Below, one piece after another: positions 34,361 through 43,703 of a stretch of 64,000 bases of DNA (positions are counted from its first letter, which is position 1; every line of letters begins with the position of its first letter). The notes under the pieces are model-generated. The model was not told where the DNA came from, searched no databases, and saw only the letters and a list, made by a program, of their open reading frames with translations. The DNA lies in contig NZ_JACSIT010000034.1 in NCBI RefSeq assembly GCF_014349155.1, positions 40,738-104,737 on the forward strand, in the 5' to 3' direction. Made by a program: the position numbers and the translations under genes. The DNA comes from Neolewinella lacunae (GTDB taxonomy: Bacteria > Bacteroidota > Bacteroidia > Chitinophagales > Saprospiraceae).

Positions 34361-34562
34361 GGGGTGCTTGGTTTGGCGGGGTAATTGGGAAAGCCGAGCG
34401 GGCGATTATTGGCCCATTTACGGCTTAAACGTGCCGACAGATTTATGGGTTCAGGAAAAAAAGTGCTCCGCAGTGTAACGGCATCGAAGGCCGGGGCATA
34501 AAATTTGCGTAACCAAGTCATTCAGCCCGCTCCGGCGGGGCTCTCAATAAAACCATTTCACC

Positions 34563-35525
34563 ATGCAATTCCGTTTCCTCTTCACTTTTCTCGCCCTCCT
34601 CATGTGTGTGAGCCTCAGTGCCCAAAACCCCGCCACCCGGGCCACCAACCGGGCTAAAAACCGGGCCGAAAGCCGCGCCAACAGCCGGGTAGACCAGAAA
34701 ATTGACCAGGCCGTAGACGATGCCTTCAACTCCCTGTTCAAGAAAAAGGCCAAGCCAGCCCCCGAAACCAGCAAAGGATCCGAAGACAGTGCCGACAGCA
34801 CCCAAGCGAGCGCCGACGAAGCCACCGCTAACGTTTTGAGCAGCATCATGGGCGGAAACAGCGGCCCCTGGGAACCCTACACCAATCCGTACACTTTCAG
34901 CATGACCATGCAAATGAAAGAAGTCAAAAAGAACGGCAAGGAGGAAAATATGACCATGGATATGGCCGTGACCACCAACCGCTTCGGTATCCGCGCCAAA
35001 GACAGCGAAAGCAAGGAGGTCAGCCGCATGATCCTCAACACCGAAGACGGCAAAACCACCATGATCACCATCGATAAGGACGGCAACAAAAACGGCATCC
35101 GGATGCAGATGCCCGGGATGCGCGCCGCCTTCGAGGACGCCGCCGAGGACATTGACAACAACCGCTTCACCTTCTCCAAAACCGGCGAACGCAAGGTAAT
35201 CGACGGCTACAACTGCGAGAAGTACATCGTAAAAGACACCCAGGAAGGCACCACCACCGAATCCTGGGTCACCCAGGATCTCGGCATGAACGCCCAAGAC
35301 CTCTTCGGCAGCATGATGGGTATGTTCGGAGCCAGCAAGCAGCGCCAAACCGGCCCCGCCAACGCCCTGGCCGGCGGTTTTACCGGCTTCCCCATCCTGT
35401 CCATCAGCGACGATGGCAAATCAACCTACGAAACCCGCTTCACCAACATCAAATTCGGTGAAGCCAAAGCCGACCGCAGCATTCTGGACACCACCGGAGT
35501 ACCCATCCAGGAACTCGGTTTCTAA
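34563..35525 (+). CDS. Secreted DUF4412-like protein
   Basis: A 320-residue protein with a signal peptide (MQFRFLFTFLALLMCVSLSAQ). After an Arg/Asn-rich segment with repeated NRA(K/E)NRA units (about 25-50) and an acidic Ser-rich stretch, a beta-rich domain follows (YTFSMTMQMKEVKKNGKEE, then ERKVIDGYNCEKYIV, SWVTQDLGMN), which resembles DUF4412 of Bacteroidota. The function is not known. An intrinsic terminator follows, and it is a single-gene unit. Confidence 0.72.
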   Translation: MQFRFLFTFLALLMCVSLSAQNPATRATNRAKNRAESRANSRVDQKIDQAVDDAFNSLFKKKAKPAPETSKGSEDSADSTQASADEATANVLSSIMGGNSGPWEPYTNPYTFSMTMQMKEVKKNGKEENMTMDMAVTTNRFGIRAKDSESKEVSRMILNTEDGKTTMITIDKDGNKNGIRMQMPGMRAAFEDAAEDIDNNRFTFSKTGERKVIDGYNCEKYIVKDTQEGTTTESWVTQDLGMNAQDLFGSMMGMFGASKQRQTGPANALAGGFTGFPILSISDDGKSTYETRFTNIKFGEAKADRSILDTTGVPIQELGF

Positions 35526-35584
35526 ACACCCACCTCAACCCCCAAAAGCATTCGCATAGCATCGCATCGTAATCCTTGAACGAA

Positions 35585-35619
35585 GCCCGTCCGGTCGTCA
35601 TGATCGGGCGGGCTTTTTT
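35585..35619 (+). terminator. Intrinsic terminator after the DUF4412-like gene
   Basis: A fully paired 12-bp stem (GCCCGTCCGGTC with GATCGGGCGGGC, two G-T pairs, five-base loop) is followed by six T. Confidence 0.92.
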
Positions 35620-35793
35620 GTGGCGCTTCCCTCGGTGGGGTTAGCAAAATCGTCTTTATCCCCCAACCCCCGAAGGGGGCTTTTGAGGGGTTTCATCCTT
35701 TGCGCTGAAGTTGGTCTTACGCATACGGCCATGCCACGCTCCGGCAGCCCAATCAAATACCAGGATTCGTCTGCCGTCGATCCCTGGCACAAT
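35620..35793. other. Intergenic region with C/G-rich hairpin
   Basis: There is no gene here. A C/G-rich inverted repeat at about 35660-35690 (CCCCCAACCCCCGAAGGGGG and GAGGGG) belongs to the same hairpin type as those in the 45-bp composites but lacks the 18-bp element. Confidence 0.45.
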
Positions 35794-35829
35794 AAAAAGG
35801 CCGGTCCGCCCGCAATTGGGGGACCGGCC
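35794..35829 (-). terminator. Intrinsic terminator downstream of the tRNA
   Basis: On the minus strand GGCCGGTCC (35829-35821) pairs with GGACCGGCC (35807-35799), followed by five T. It lies about 50 bases after the tRNA 3' end. Confidence 0.8.
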
Positions 35830-35879
35830 AATAATCGTAAAACTGGGCCAGCGCGAGAACGCCGCTGGCGAAACGGGAG

Positions 35880-35952
<73 letters not shown>

Positions 35953-36065
35953 GCACGTTTTGCCATTTCCAGGGTAAAGGTAAGGGCCACGGGTAAAAGT
36001 TTCTTGTTGCCCTGCTCATCGCCGGGGAAAATTCTTTGTTTAGCCGTAAAGCGACCTCAGAAAAA

Positions 36066-36794
36066 TCAGCCGTACAACTCCGCAATGACCTGTTCCGGGG
36101 CGTAGCCCAGGGCCAGCAGCCGCCGCTTGGCCTCGTCGACCATCTCCGACCAACCGCAGAGGTAGAAGCATACGTCGGGCCGCACCGCCGCGTAATCCCG
36201 TTCGTAAACGGGGTGTACGTAGCCCCGGTGAAAATCAATGCCATCTTCAGCGAGCACGTCGGAGCGGCTCAGGGCAACGGAATAGGTAAAATTGGCGTAC
36301 TGCCGGGCCAGGGCAGCAAATTCTTCCCGGTAGAGGATGTCCTCGGCAGTCCGGCAGCCAAAAATCAGGTGAAAATGAACGGATTCCCGGCCCAGGCGCT
36401 CCTGGAGCATGGCCCGGAAGGGAGCCACGCCGGTGCCGGTGCAGATCATCACCACGTTCTTGGTCAGTGGGCCTTCGGGCAGGGTAAACACGCCGCCGGG
36501 TTCCTTGGCCAGTAGTTCCGTACCCACGTCAGCCCCTTCAAAAAGATACGACGTCCCCTTGCCATCGGGCAGTCGCACGATGCAGAGTTCGGCCTGGTTC
36601 GAGCCGTCGGGGGCGGCGGCGATGGAGTAGCTGCGCCAGCCATCGCGGCGGCGTTCGCTCACGGGCAGCTCCAGGGTGAGGAACTGGCCGGGACGAAAAT
36701 CCAGGCTGGCGCGATCGGGCATTTCGAGCCAGAAGCTGCGGACGGTAGGGGTACGCTGCTCAATGCGGCGGATGATGGCGGGTTTCCATTTCAT
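36066..36794 (-). CDS. Ferredoxin/flavodoxin-NADP reductase-like flavoprotein
   Basis: A 242-residue cytoplasmic oxidoreductase. The FAD-binding barrel contains RSYSIAAAP, and the NAD(P)-binding half starts MICTGTGVAPFRAML and ends YLCGWSEMVDEAKRRLLALG. Family members move electrons between NADPH and ferredoxin or a monooxygenase. It starts 12 bases after the GHMP kinase stop codon and is last in the CHAT/GHMP/FNR cluster, though functional linkage to those genes is not evident. Confidence 0.9.
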   Translation of the reverse strand: MKWKPAIIRRIEQRTPTVRSFWLEMPDRASLDFRPGQFLTLELPVSERRRDGWRSYSIAAAPDGSNQAELCIVRLPDGKGTSYLFEGADVGTELLAKEPGGVFTLPEGPLTKNVVMICTGTGVAPFRAMLQERLGRESVHFHLIFGCRTAEDILYREEFAALARQYANFTYSVALSRSDVLAEDGIDFHRGYVHPVYERDYAAVRPDVCFYLCGWSEMVDEAKRRLLALGYAPEQVIAELYG

Positions 36795-36806
36795 GGGCGC
36801 GGCGGG

Positions 36807-37733
36807 TCAACCCACCATTTGCTCGTAGGCAATAACCGTAGGAAAGCCCCGGCCGTTGAAGTAAGCGTGGATTTTTTCTGCGGGCGCTTCGCTCAGGGCC
36901 CAGATAAAATCGCCGCCCCAGGCCCCGAGGCTTTTGGTCTGGCCGGGGAAGTCTGGGAAAAGGGCCGCCTGCACGGGTTCCATGCCGAGGGCCGTAGCTA
37001 CGAGGGCTTCGTGTTGGGCCAGGATTTGGGCGCCGGAGCGCAGGTGCAGGGTTGGGGACAAAAGAGCGAGGGTAGCCGCGGCAATGGCTTCGCGCTGGGC
37101 GGGGAGAACCTGGGCCTGGCGGTAGGCCCGGATGCCGTCGCGGCTGTTCTGCTTCTGGCCGCGGTAGACGAAGTAGGTGTGTTTGAGCCAGGCGGGGTGC
37201 CAATCCAGGGGCGTCACCAGGGGCTGAGAATCGGTGCGTTGGTAGAGGATGGGCCCTTCGGCGACGGCGCAGGCCAGGTCGTAGCCACTGCCCCCGAAAG
37301 TCAGCTCCAGCAAAGCGTAGGGATCCACCGCCAGCCAGCGGGCCACGGCGGCCACCAGGGTGGAGCTGGAACCCAGTCCCCAGGCCCGGTCAAATTCCAA
37401 AAAAGTATCTACCGCCAGTCCGCTCAGGGCGGTGGTGGCGCCGGGGCGAAGGCTTTCGGCAGCGTGGAGGAGCTGGCTGATCCTGGCTCTTGGTTCTTCC
37501 CCCGGCACCTGCGTGCGCGCCCAATCCTGCTCGGGCAAATGGGCCGTAAACCAGCAGTCGCCCCGGTGGTCGAAGGCCCGCCAGCGCAAGCCGGGCTCGG
37601 GGCTCCGCACCACGCGCAGGCGCTGCCCGAGGCGGGTGGGTACGGCCAGCGCGGGCACGCCATCGAGCACAAAATACTCGGCGGTGAGCAGGAGTTTTCC
37701 GTGGGCAGTGAAGTCGAACAACACCTCAGGCAT
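36807..37733 (-). CDS. GYDIA-type GHMP kinase
   Basis: A 308-residue cytoplasmic small-molecule kinase. The N-terminus PEVLFDFTAHGKLLLTAEYF resembles mevalonate-pathway kinases; the ATP-binding GHMP motif is WGLGSSSTLVAA; and GSGYDLACA corresponds to the GYDIA motif that names this Bacteroidota family. Its substrate is not established; mevalonate-pathway involvement is plausible. The ATG at 37733 overlaps the CHAT gene end by eight bases (ATGCCTGA), so it is probably translationally coupled. A longer frame upstream is CHAT-gene shadow. Confidence 0.88.
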   Translation of the reverse strand: MPEVLFDFTAHGKLLLTAEYFVLDGVPALAVPTRLGQRLRVVRSPEPGLRWRAFDHRGDCWFTAHLPEQDWARTQVPGEEPRARISQLLHAAESLRPGATTALSGLAVDTFLEFDRAWGLGSSSTLVAAVARWLAVDPYALLELTFGGSGYDLACAVAEGPILYQRTDSQPLVTPLDWHPAWLKHTYFVYRGQKQNSRDGIRAYRQAQVLPAQREAIAAATLALLSPTLHLRSGAQILAQHEALVATALGMEPVQAALFPDFPGQTKSLGAWGGDFIWALSEAPAEKIHAYFNGRGFPTVIAYEQMVG

Positions 37734-40341
37734 GGCGGATTTTTTTGACGCCCCAGAAGGCGCCGAGCAAGGCAAACAGTGCCAGGGCGGCGTAGGCCCA
37801 GGGGCTTTGCCACCACGGGTAGGCATCCTCCCAGCGGGGGATGCCCCGGCCGCCGTAGCTCTCAAAAGCGGCCCAGCGGCTGGGGTGGGCCTCGGGATGC
37901 CTGGCCAGGTAGGTCCGCCGGGCGGTGCGCAGGGCAGCGGGCGGCGACTGCCCGGCGTCGATGGCGCGGTAAAAAGTTTCCATGAGCTCGGCCGTTGCGC
38001 GGTCATCTACCGCCCAGTTGGAGGCCACCACGCCACGGGCACCGGCGGCGATGAAGGCCTTGGTGAGCCCAACGGTGCCTTCCACCACGTGCTGGCTGCC
38101 CGCCCCGGTTTCGCAGGCGCTGAGGGTGACGAGGTCGGCATTCAAGGTCTGGTTGCCGATGTCGGCGGCGTAAAGCGAGACGGGCTGGCCGGCGTCGTCG
38201 AGCAAATACACGCGGCTGGCCAGGCCATCGACCTCACTGGAGATGGCGTGGGTGGCCAGATGGATGATGCTGTGGCGGTCGGCGTGGCGGAGAAAATTCC
38301 GGAGCGTTGCGCGGTTGGCAAGGTAAAAGCGGCCGGGCCCGATGGATTGGAGGGTGGTGACTTCCTCGGCATTGTAAAGCAGGGGCGGCAGTTGAAAGCC
38401 CGCTTGCCGCAGGGCACTGGCCTCCAGCAATTCGTTTTCGAAAACGGGGGCCAGGGCCAGGGGCTGCGCCTGCACGTCCGGCAACTGAATGTCTTGTAAA
38501 AGTTCCATGCTGCGCAGGGAGAATTGCCGGCTCAGCGTTTTCTCCACGCCGAGGTAGCGGGGGGCCTCCCCTTCCCGGTCTTGCCGCAGGGCCGAGTAAG
38601 GGATTTGCTCCAGGTAATCGTTGGCAATGATGTGGAGACGCTCGGGCAGCAGGCCATCGATGCCGCTGAAGAGGTGACCGTAGATCTCGCGCAGCGCCGC
38701 GTGGAAGGGGGCGGGGTCGGCGGCGTTGTCCCGCAGTTCAGGAAGTTGCTCGGAAAGGGTACGGACCCGGTCTTTGACGTCGTCGAGAATCGTCAGGTCA
38801 ATGGTATCGGCGCTGACGAAGAGCCGGTACATGATCTGGGCATTGCCGTAGAAACCGATGACGGCCGATGAATCGGCAGCACGGGCACGCTGGATTTGCC
38901 GGAGATCAATGGAGTAGTCAGACTTTAAATCCGCGTAATGCTCGGGGTATTTGTCCCGCATTTGCTGCCGCTGGGCAGCGAGTTCTTCTCTGCGGGCCTC
39001 GATTTCGGCGATGGAAAAGTCTTTGCCGCGGTCGCTCAGTTCGCGCACGAGGGCTTCCAGGCGGTATACGTCGGCACTGAATGCCGCGTTATTGCGCATC
39101 CGTTGCCGCGTCTTTACCCAGTTGTAAACCGCGCCGCCAAATGCTCCATCCGCCACCGTGATGGCCCGGCTGAGGTAATCCACCTCGCCAGTGTGCTGGT
39201 AGAGGTAGGTGGCTATGATGAGGAGGTTCAGAAAGTCTGTTTCTTTAGCTGAGTTCTTTTTGGAAACTAAAGACTCAACAAATAGAGTCCTAGTATTTAA
39301 CCTGTTTCTTTCAACCGCTTCAAAAAGGCTAAAAGCGTCTTTCACTACAGACATATCTGCCCCTGTCCGTGTCAAGAATAGGTTTGCTTTCGCAAATCTT
39401 GAAACATATTCTAACTGAAGATCCGTCTCCTCAAAATCTTCAACTTTCTGCAACAAATCTTCAATTTTTTCAAATTTCCCTAATTTTTTCTCCAAGGCAA
39501 TTTTGGAATACTCCCAAGATTTTTTATAATCCCCCTTTCGCTCTTCAATTTTTTGCATGGCCCCAAAATGCATTGTAGCCAATTCACTAGAAACATATTT
39601 GTATGAATCTTGGAGCACACTGCTTATCATATCAAGGTCTGCCCCTAGACTATTAGCATAATGGAAACCTAATACGTGAGTAGTTATGAATCGAAGCCTA
39701 GGGGCTTGAATGTTATTTGCCATTTTAAAATACTCACTATACTGACCAATTAAGACAGTATTTGGAACAGCTTGTGTAAACTCCTGAAAAATAGTAACCT
39801 TCTCCTCAAGTGTTAATTTTTCGCCTAATAAAGCTTCCTTAACACGAACCTCAAGTGACTCATTCAAACCCGAATTATTTTTCCCATTGGCGATACCAAT
39901 TTGAGAAAGAATATGCAAGGCATCTTCTTGGTTCACAATACCAATAATCTTACTAAATAATGCATTAGCCTGAACGAAATCCCCATAAATCTCTAAGTAT
40001 TTTGCATAGCGGTACATTAGCCTAAGACGAACTTTCTCATCAGGTGAATCATCTAAAATCAAATTATACGCTTTATCGAAATAATATCGAACGGAATCCC
40101 GTTCATCTTGTCTCTGGGATTGAATCATCCTATAGAAATAAAAATACCTTGGATTACAGCTTAATTTTTTTGAGCAAATCTCCATTTCTTCACTCGAAGG
40201 CAAATCTGTGCCATCCACGATAAGAGAAATTTCAAATTCGCAACATTGCCCTGATAGGCTCGCCACAACCGACAGGCAAAGCAACCCTACAAAAATAAGT
40301 TTCTTTACCCAAGAACAAAATGAGATCAAATTTCTTTCCAT
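37726..40341 (-). CDS. TPR-CHAT membrane-anchored protease with AT-rich 5' third
   Basis: An 871-residue protein with a signal peptide (about 10-32, ending SLSGQ), TPR-like helices, and a CHAT caspase-like domain with intact dyad His698 (HLATHAISSE) and Cys743 (LSACETGAG). A C-terminal membrane span (AYAALALFALLGAFWGV) ends in KKIRHA. It is probably periplasmic and inner-membrane-anchored. The first roughly 360 codons (39250-40341) are about 30-35% GC in sampled lines, whereas the rest is about 65% GC. The boundary is abrupt and no frame is lost. The GHMP kinase gene overlaps its end. Its substrate is unknown. Confidence 0.9.
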   Translation of the reverse strand: MERNLISFCSWVKKLIFVGLLCLSVVASLSGQCCEFEISLIVDGTDLPSSEEMEICSKKLSCNPRYFYFYRMIQSQRQDERDSVRYYFDKAYNLILDDSPDEKVRLRLMYRYAKYLEIYGDFVQANALFSKIIGIVNQEDALHILSQIGIANGKNNSGLNESLEVRVKEALLGEKLTLEEKVTIFQEFTQAVPNTVLIGQYSEYFKMANNIQAPRLRFITTHVLGFHYANSLGADLDMISSVLQDSYKYVSSELATMHFGAMQKIEERKGDYKKSWEYSKIALEKKLGKFEKIEDLLQKVEDFEETDLQLEYVSRFAKANLFLTRTGADMSVVKDAFSLFEAVERNRLNTRTLFVESLVSKKNSAKETDFLNLLIIATYLYQHTGEVDYLSRAITVADGAFGGAVYNWVKTRQRMRNNAAFSADVYRLEALVRELSDRGKDFSIAEIEARREELAAQRQQMRDKYPEHYADLKSDYSIDLRQIQRARAADSSAVIGFYGNAQIMYRLFVSADTIDLTILDDVKDRVRTLSEQLPELRDNAADPAPFHAALREIYGHLFSGIDGLLPERLHIIANDYLEQIPYSALRQDREGEAPRYLGVEKTLSRQFSLRSMELLQDIQLPDVQAQPLALAPVFENELLEASALRQAGFQLPPLLYNAEEVTTLQSIGPGRFYLANRATLRNFLRHADRHSIIHLATHAISSEVDGLASRVYLLDDAGQPVSLYAADIGNQTLNADLVTLSACETGAGSQHVVEGTVGLTKAFIAAGARGVVASNWAVDDRATAELMETFYRAIDAGQSPPAALRTARRTYLARHPEAHPSRWAAFESYGGRGIPRWEDAYPWWQSPWAYAALALFALLGAFWGVKKIRHA

Positions 40342-40357
40342 GGCAATTAAGGATAAT

Positions 40358-40394
40358 TAAAAAGGCCACCTTCCCAGCGTGGAAAGGTGGCCTT
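40358..40394 (-). terminator. Intrinsic terminator of rpsA
   Basis: On the minus strand AAGGCCACCTTTCC pairs with GGAAGGTGGCCTT, followed by TTTTTAATT. It lies 26 bases after the rpsA stop codon and just before the CHAT start codon. Confidence 0.92.
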
Positions 40395-40419
40395 AAGATC
40401 GGAAGAAAAGCTGAGAATG

Positions 40420-42465
40420 TTATTCTCCGTCTTCGTCGTTGTTGCTAAGCTGCTCGCGCAGGAGGCCGAAGGCGGAAAGATCACCCAGGGTGGAGGGCTC
40501 GTTGCTGGCGCTCGTTTTCTGGATGGCTTTACGAATGGTTTCGCGCTCTTCCTGCCGTTCCTTAGACACCTGGTCTTTGGCTTCGCGGCGGATGTCGTTG
40601 ACGTAGCGGCTGTGGCTGACGGTCAGGCGCTTGGATTCGCGATCGAATTCAATCACCTTCACGGTCAGGGTCTCGTCTACTTCAGCGATGCTACCGTCTT
40701 CCTTGCGCATCAGCTTGATGGGGCCGTAGGCTTCCAGGCCGTAGGGCATCTGTACGATGGCGCCGCGGTCGTCCTTGCGGAGTACGGTTGCTTCGTGGTA
40801 GCTGCCTTCGGGGAATACGGACTCGAAAGATTCCCAGGGGTTTTCTTCGAGTTGTTTGTGGCCGAGAGACATTTTGCGGTTCTCTTCGTCCACTTCCAAT
40901 ACCACCACGTCGATTTTCTCGCCAACTTTAGTGAATTCGGAGGGGTGGCTGAAGCGCTTCGTCCAGGAAAGGTCGCTGATGTGGATCATCCCGCCAATGC
41001 CTTCGTCGAGTTCCACGAAGACACCGTAGGGGGTAAGGTTTTTGACTTTACCGGTGTGGTTGGAACCTACACCAAATCCGCTGTTGATCCGCTCCCAAGG
41101 ATCGCTGGCCAGTTGTTTGATGGAGAGGGACATCTTGCGGTCGTCGCGGTCGATGGTCACTACCCTGGCCTTCTTCATCTCGCCTACGGTGAAGTACTCA
41201 CGGGCGTTGATGGGCTGGTTGCTCCAGCTTACTTCGCTGACGTGAACGAGGCCTTCTACGCCGGGCTGGATTTCGAGGAATGCGCCGTAGTCTTCGATGT
41301 TGACCACTTTGCCTTCCACGGTGCTGCCCTCGGTGATCGTCTCGTCGAGTACTTCCCAGGGGTGTGGGAGGAGCTGCTTGAGACCGAGGCTGATGCGTTT
41401 CTTGTTCTCGTCGAAATCGAGTACGGCCACGTTGACTTTCTGGTTGAGGTCCAGTACGTCGCTGGGGTGGTTGATCCGTCCCCAGCTGATGTCCGTGATG
41501 TAGAGCAGGCCGTCAACGCCACCGAGATCCAGGAATGCACCAAAGTCGGTGATGTTCTTAACGATGCCTTCGAGAACCTGTCCACGTTCGAGGGAAGCGA
41601 TGATGGCTTCGCGCTGCTCGGCCAGGTCGCTCTCGATGAGGGCCTTGTGAGATACGACGGCGTTTTTGATGGTCTCGTTGATCTTTACGACCTTGAACTC
41701 CATCGTTTTGCCTACGTAGGCATCGTAATCGACGATCGGCTTGATGTCGATCTGCGAACCGGGGAGGAAGGTTTCGAGACCGCCGCAGTCGGCGATGAGT
41801 CCACCCTTCGTTTTGCTGATTACGCGGCCGTTGATGACCGTTCCGTTGGCGTAAGAATCGCGGATGCGATCCCAGGCGCGGAGCAGCTTAGCCTTGCGGC
41901 GGCTGAGCACCAGCTGGCCACGCTCGTCTTCCTGCTGTTCTACGTAGACCTCTACGGTATCGCCTACTTTCAGGTCCTGGTCGCGGAATTCGGAAAGCGG
42001 CAGGAGGCCGTCGCTCTTGTAGTTCAGGTCGAGGATAACGTCGCCATCAATAATGCTGGAGACTTTGGCCGACATGATCTCTGCCTCGGCGATGTTGGTC
42101 ATGGAAGCTTCGTATTCCTGCTCCAGCGAAGTCCGCTCGTCGGCGGAGTAACGGCTGGCGGCAGAACGCGCGCGCATGTTCCAGTTGAAATCGTCGTGGG
42201 CTGAACCCGTCGCACCGCTGAGGTCTTCCTCTTCGATTTCGACGCCTTCTTCCTTTACTTCTTCTGCTAAAACGACCTCTACCCGGGAGGCTTCCTTGCG
42301 GATCACCTTTACGGCGGGTTGGGCTTCTTCTTCGTCTTCAGCGACTTGTTCCGTTGGAGCACTAGCTTCAACAGTTTCTTCGCTGGCCTCCGGTGCCGCA
42401 TTGGTCACGGGAGTTTCTTCAGTTCCACCGTCAACGGTTGGATCCTTGTCATCATCCATCATCAT
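40420..42465 (-). CDS. rpsA: 30S ribosomal protein S1
   Basis: A 681-residue protein with six S1 RNA-binding repeats (examples: GGLIADCGGLETFLPGSQ; DFGAFLDLGGVDGLLYITDI; DYGAFLEIQPGVEGLVHVSE; PYGVFVELDEGIGGMIHISD). The acidic N-terminal extension of about 120 residues (MMMDDDKDPTVDGG onward) makes it longer than the 557-residue E. coli protein and is usual in Bacteroidota. The start is one of three consecutive ATG codons at 42465-42457. It has its own promoter and terminator. In Bacteroidota S1 is important for initiation, since most genes lack Shine-Dalgarno sites. Confidence 0.97.
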   Translation of the reverse strand: MMMDDDKDPTVDGGTEETPVTNAAPEASEETVEASAPTEQVAEDEEEAQPAVKVIRKEASRVEVVLAEEVKEEGVEIEEEDLSGATGSAHDDFNWNMRARSAASRYSADERTSLEQEYEASMTNIAEAEIMSAKVSSIIDGDVILDLNYKSDGLLPLSEFRDQDLKVGDTVEVYVEQQEDERGQLVLSRRKAKLLRAWDRIRDSYANGTVINGRVISKTKGGLIADCGGLETFLPGSQIDIKPIVDYDAYVGKTMEFKVVKINETIKNAVVSHKALIESDLAEQREAIIASLERGQVLEGIVKNITDFGAFLDLGGVDGLLYITDISWGRINHPSDVLDLNQKVNVAVLDFDENKKRISLGLKQLLPHPWEVLDETITEGSTVEGKVVNIEDYGAFLEIQPGVEGLVHVSEVSWSNQPINAREYFTVGEMKKARVVTIDRDDRKMSLSIKQLASDPWERINSGFGVGSNHTGKVKNLTPYGVFVELDEGIGGMIHISDLSWTKRFSHPSEFTKVGEKIDVVVLEVDEENRKMSLGHKQLEENPWESFESVFPEGSYHEATVLRKDDRGAIVQMPYGLEAYGPIKLMRKEDGSIAEVDETLTVKVIEFDRESKRLTVSHSRYVNDIRREAKDQVSKERQEERETIRKAIQKTSASNEPSTLGDLSAFGLLREQLSNNDEDGE

Positions 42466-42554
42466 GGGATGCAAAATTTAAATGGTTAAATACACACAAC
42501 CACTTCGGGGGTGGTTTTTCCCCACTTTGCCAGACGGGTCCGGCAAAAGCCGCG

Positions 42555-42585
42555 CAAAGGTAGTAATTCCCCTATTAAGAAACAA
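42555..42585 (-). promoter_or_regulatory. Promoter of rpsA
   Basis: Reading the minus strand, TTG (42585-42583), 20 bases, then TACCTTTG (42562-42555) is the full Bacteroidota sigma-A arrangement. The roughly 85-base leader contains a hairpin (AACCACC/GGTGGTT-type, near 42496-42520) that could be a regulatory site. Confidence 0.7.
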
Positions 42586-42672
42586 GTTTTTCACCGGAAG
42601 CTTTTGCCAGAGGACACGCAAAGGCAATCCCAAGGAATGGGTTGTAAGAGAATCTAAGAGAACATGAGCGAA

Positions 42673-43464
42673 TCAGGCCCCGAAGCGACGGTGCAGCAAC
42701 CGCAAGGTCTTGAGCTTTTTGCCCTGGGAATCGTAGATGGATACGAGGTAGAGGCCATCGGGCAGGTCCTGGATTTCGTAGCCATCTTTGCCCATCGGCC
42801 GTTCGAAGGTACGCAGGCGCTTACCCAAAGTATTGGCCACCTCGATCTTCCCCAGTTTCACGCCCGGCGGGGCCTCCACAAAAAAGCGCTCGTAGGCGGG
42901 GTTGGGGTACAGCCGCACGTCAGTGGGAACGGGACGATTGGCGGCCGCAGCCTCGTAGGCGGCGGTGGACAGGGGCAGGCTGGGGGGGGTGGCGGCATTC
43001 ACCCGGGGCCGACGGATCACCTTGGTGGCAAAAGTCGACGTTGCCAGGATGTTCCCCGGTACGGTCAGGTCAGAAAAGCGCACTTCAATGCTGCCTTCCC
43101 CGCTGATGCCTTCGGGCTGGAGGACAATATAAAAGGATGCAGATTCCCCGGGGGCAAGGCGAACGGGGATGTCTCCCTGCCCGTCGTCCTCCGAAAGGAC
43201 GTAGGGAGCCGTACGGCTGCGGCGGCTGAAAGTGCCGTATTTCCAGGCCCTGGGTTTGTTTCCCACCAGTTGTTCCTGTACCAATTGGATGGTCCGCCCC
43301 GAAATGTTGGTGACCGTCACGTTGGTAATGTCCTGGTAGTCCTCGTCTAAATCATCGACGACTACTTCCTTGACGACATTGCCTGGCTCAACGCGAAGAA
43401 CCGTTCCTTGCGCAAGCACGTAAAGGCTGAAAAGGGAAAGCAACAAGAGTAACGGTGACTTCAT
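42673..43464 (-). CDS. Secreted protein with T9SS type A C-terminal sorting domain
   Basis: A 263-residue protein with a signal peptide (MKSPLLLLLSLFSLYVLAQG) and a C-terminal Por-type sorting domain (about 190-263: VRLYPNPAYERFFVEAP, IEVANTLGKRLRTFE, LPDGLYLVSIYDSQGKKL). The central region is a single beta-sandwich-like domain with DUF1573-like character (VRLAPGESASFYIVLQPEG). Cargo of the type IX system is moved across the outer membrane and usually attached to the surface. A -7 box precedes it on the minus strand. The role beyond secretion is unknown. Confidence 0.87.
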   Translation of the reverse strand: MKSPLLLLLSLFSLYVLAQGTVLRVEPGNVVKEVVVDDLDEDYQDITNVTVTNISGRTIQLVQEQLVGNKPRAWKYGTFSRRSRTAPYVLSEDDGQGDIPVRLAPGESASFYIVLQPEGISGEGSIEVRFSDLTVPGNILATSTFATKVIRRPRVNAATPPSLPLSTAAYEAAAANRPVPTDVRLYPNPAYERFFVEAPPGVKLGKIEVANTLGKRLRTFERPMGKDGYEIQDLPDGLYLVSIYDSQGKKLKTLRLLHRRFGA

Positions 43465-43506
43465 CAAAGCGGGTGGGAGAACTTGTATTTGCTCTTGGGG
43501 TAACTG

Positions 43507-43514
43507 CAAAAGTA
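43507..43514 (-). promoter_or_regulatory. -7 promoter element of the T9SS cargo gene
   Basis: On the minus strand TACTTTTG matches TAnnTTTG and lies about 42 bases before the ATG. A TTTTG lies about 22 bases further upstream. Confidence 0.5.
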
Positions 43515-43688
43515 TTTTGAAAGTTAGCAAAGATGACAAAATAATACTAACCCAACCGGCTTATTCTGTCCGTCACCGGCCAATTTAACGCTTTAGTAGC
43601 ATTTTGGAGGGCTTTCGGTCGGTCCGGGTAAGGGAACGGCGGAAAATTTCAGCGACCTGTTTTCCCTTCCCGGTCGGTTTGGCTGTCC

Positions 43689-43696
43689 TATCTTTG
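43689..43696 (+). promoter_or_regulatory. -7 promoter element of pheT
   Basis: TATCTTTG matches TAnnTTTG and is seven bases before the pheT ATG, implying an almost leaderless message. Confidence 0.5.
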
Positions 43697-43703
43697 CCGC
43701 CCT

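Noticed and set aside
40387..42204. 605-codon plus-strand frame over rpsA
   Set aside because: Antisense shadow caused by GC-rich codon bias; rpsA on the other strand has six clear S1 repeats.
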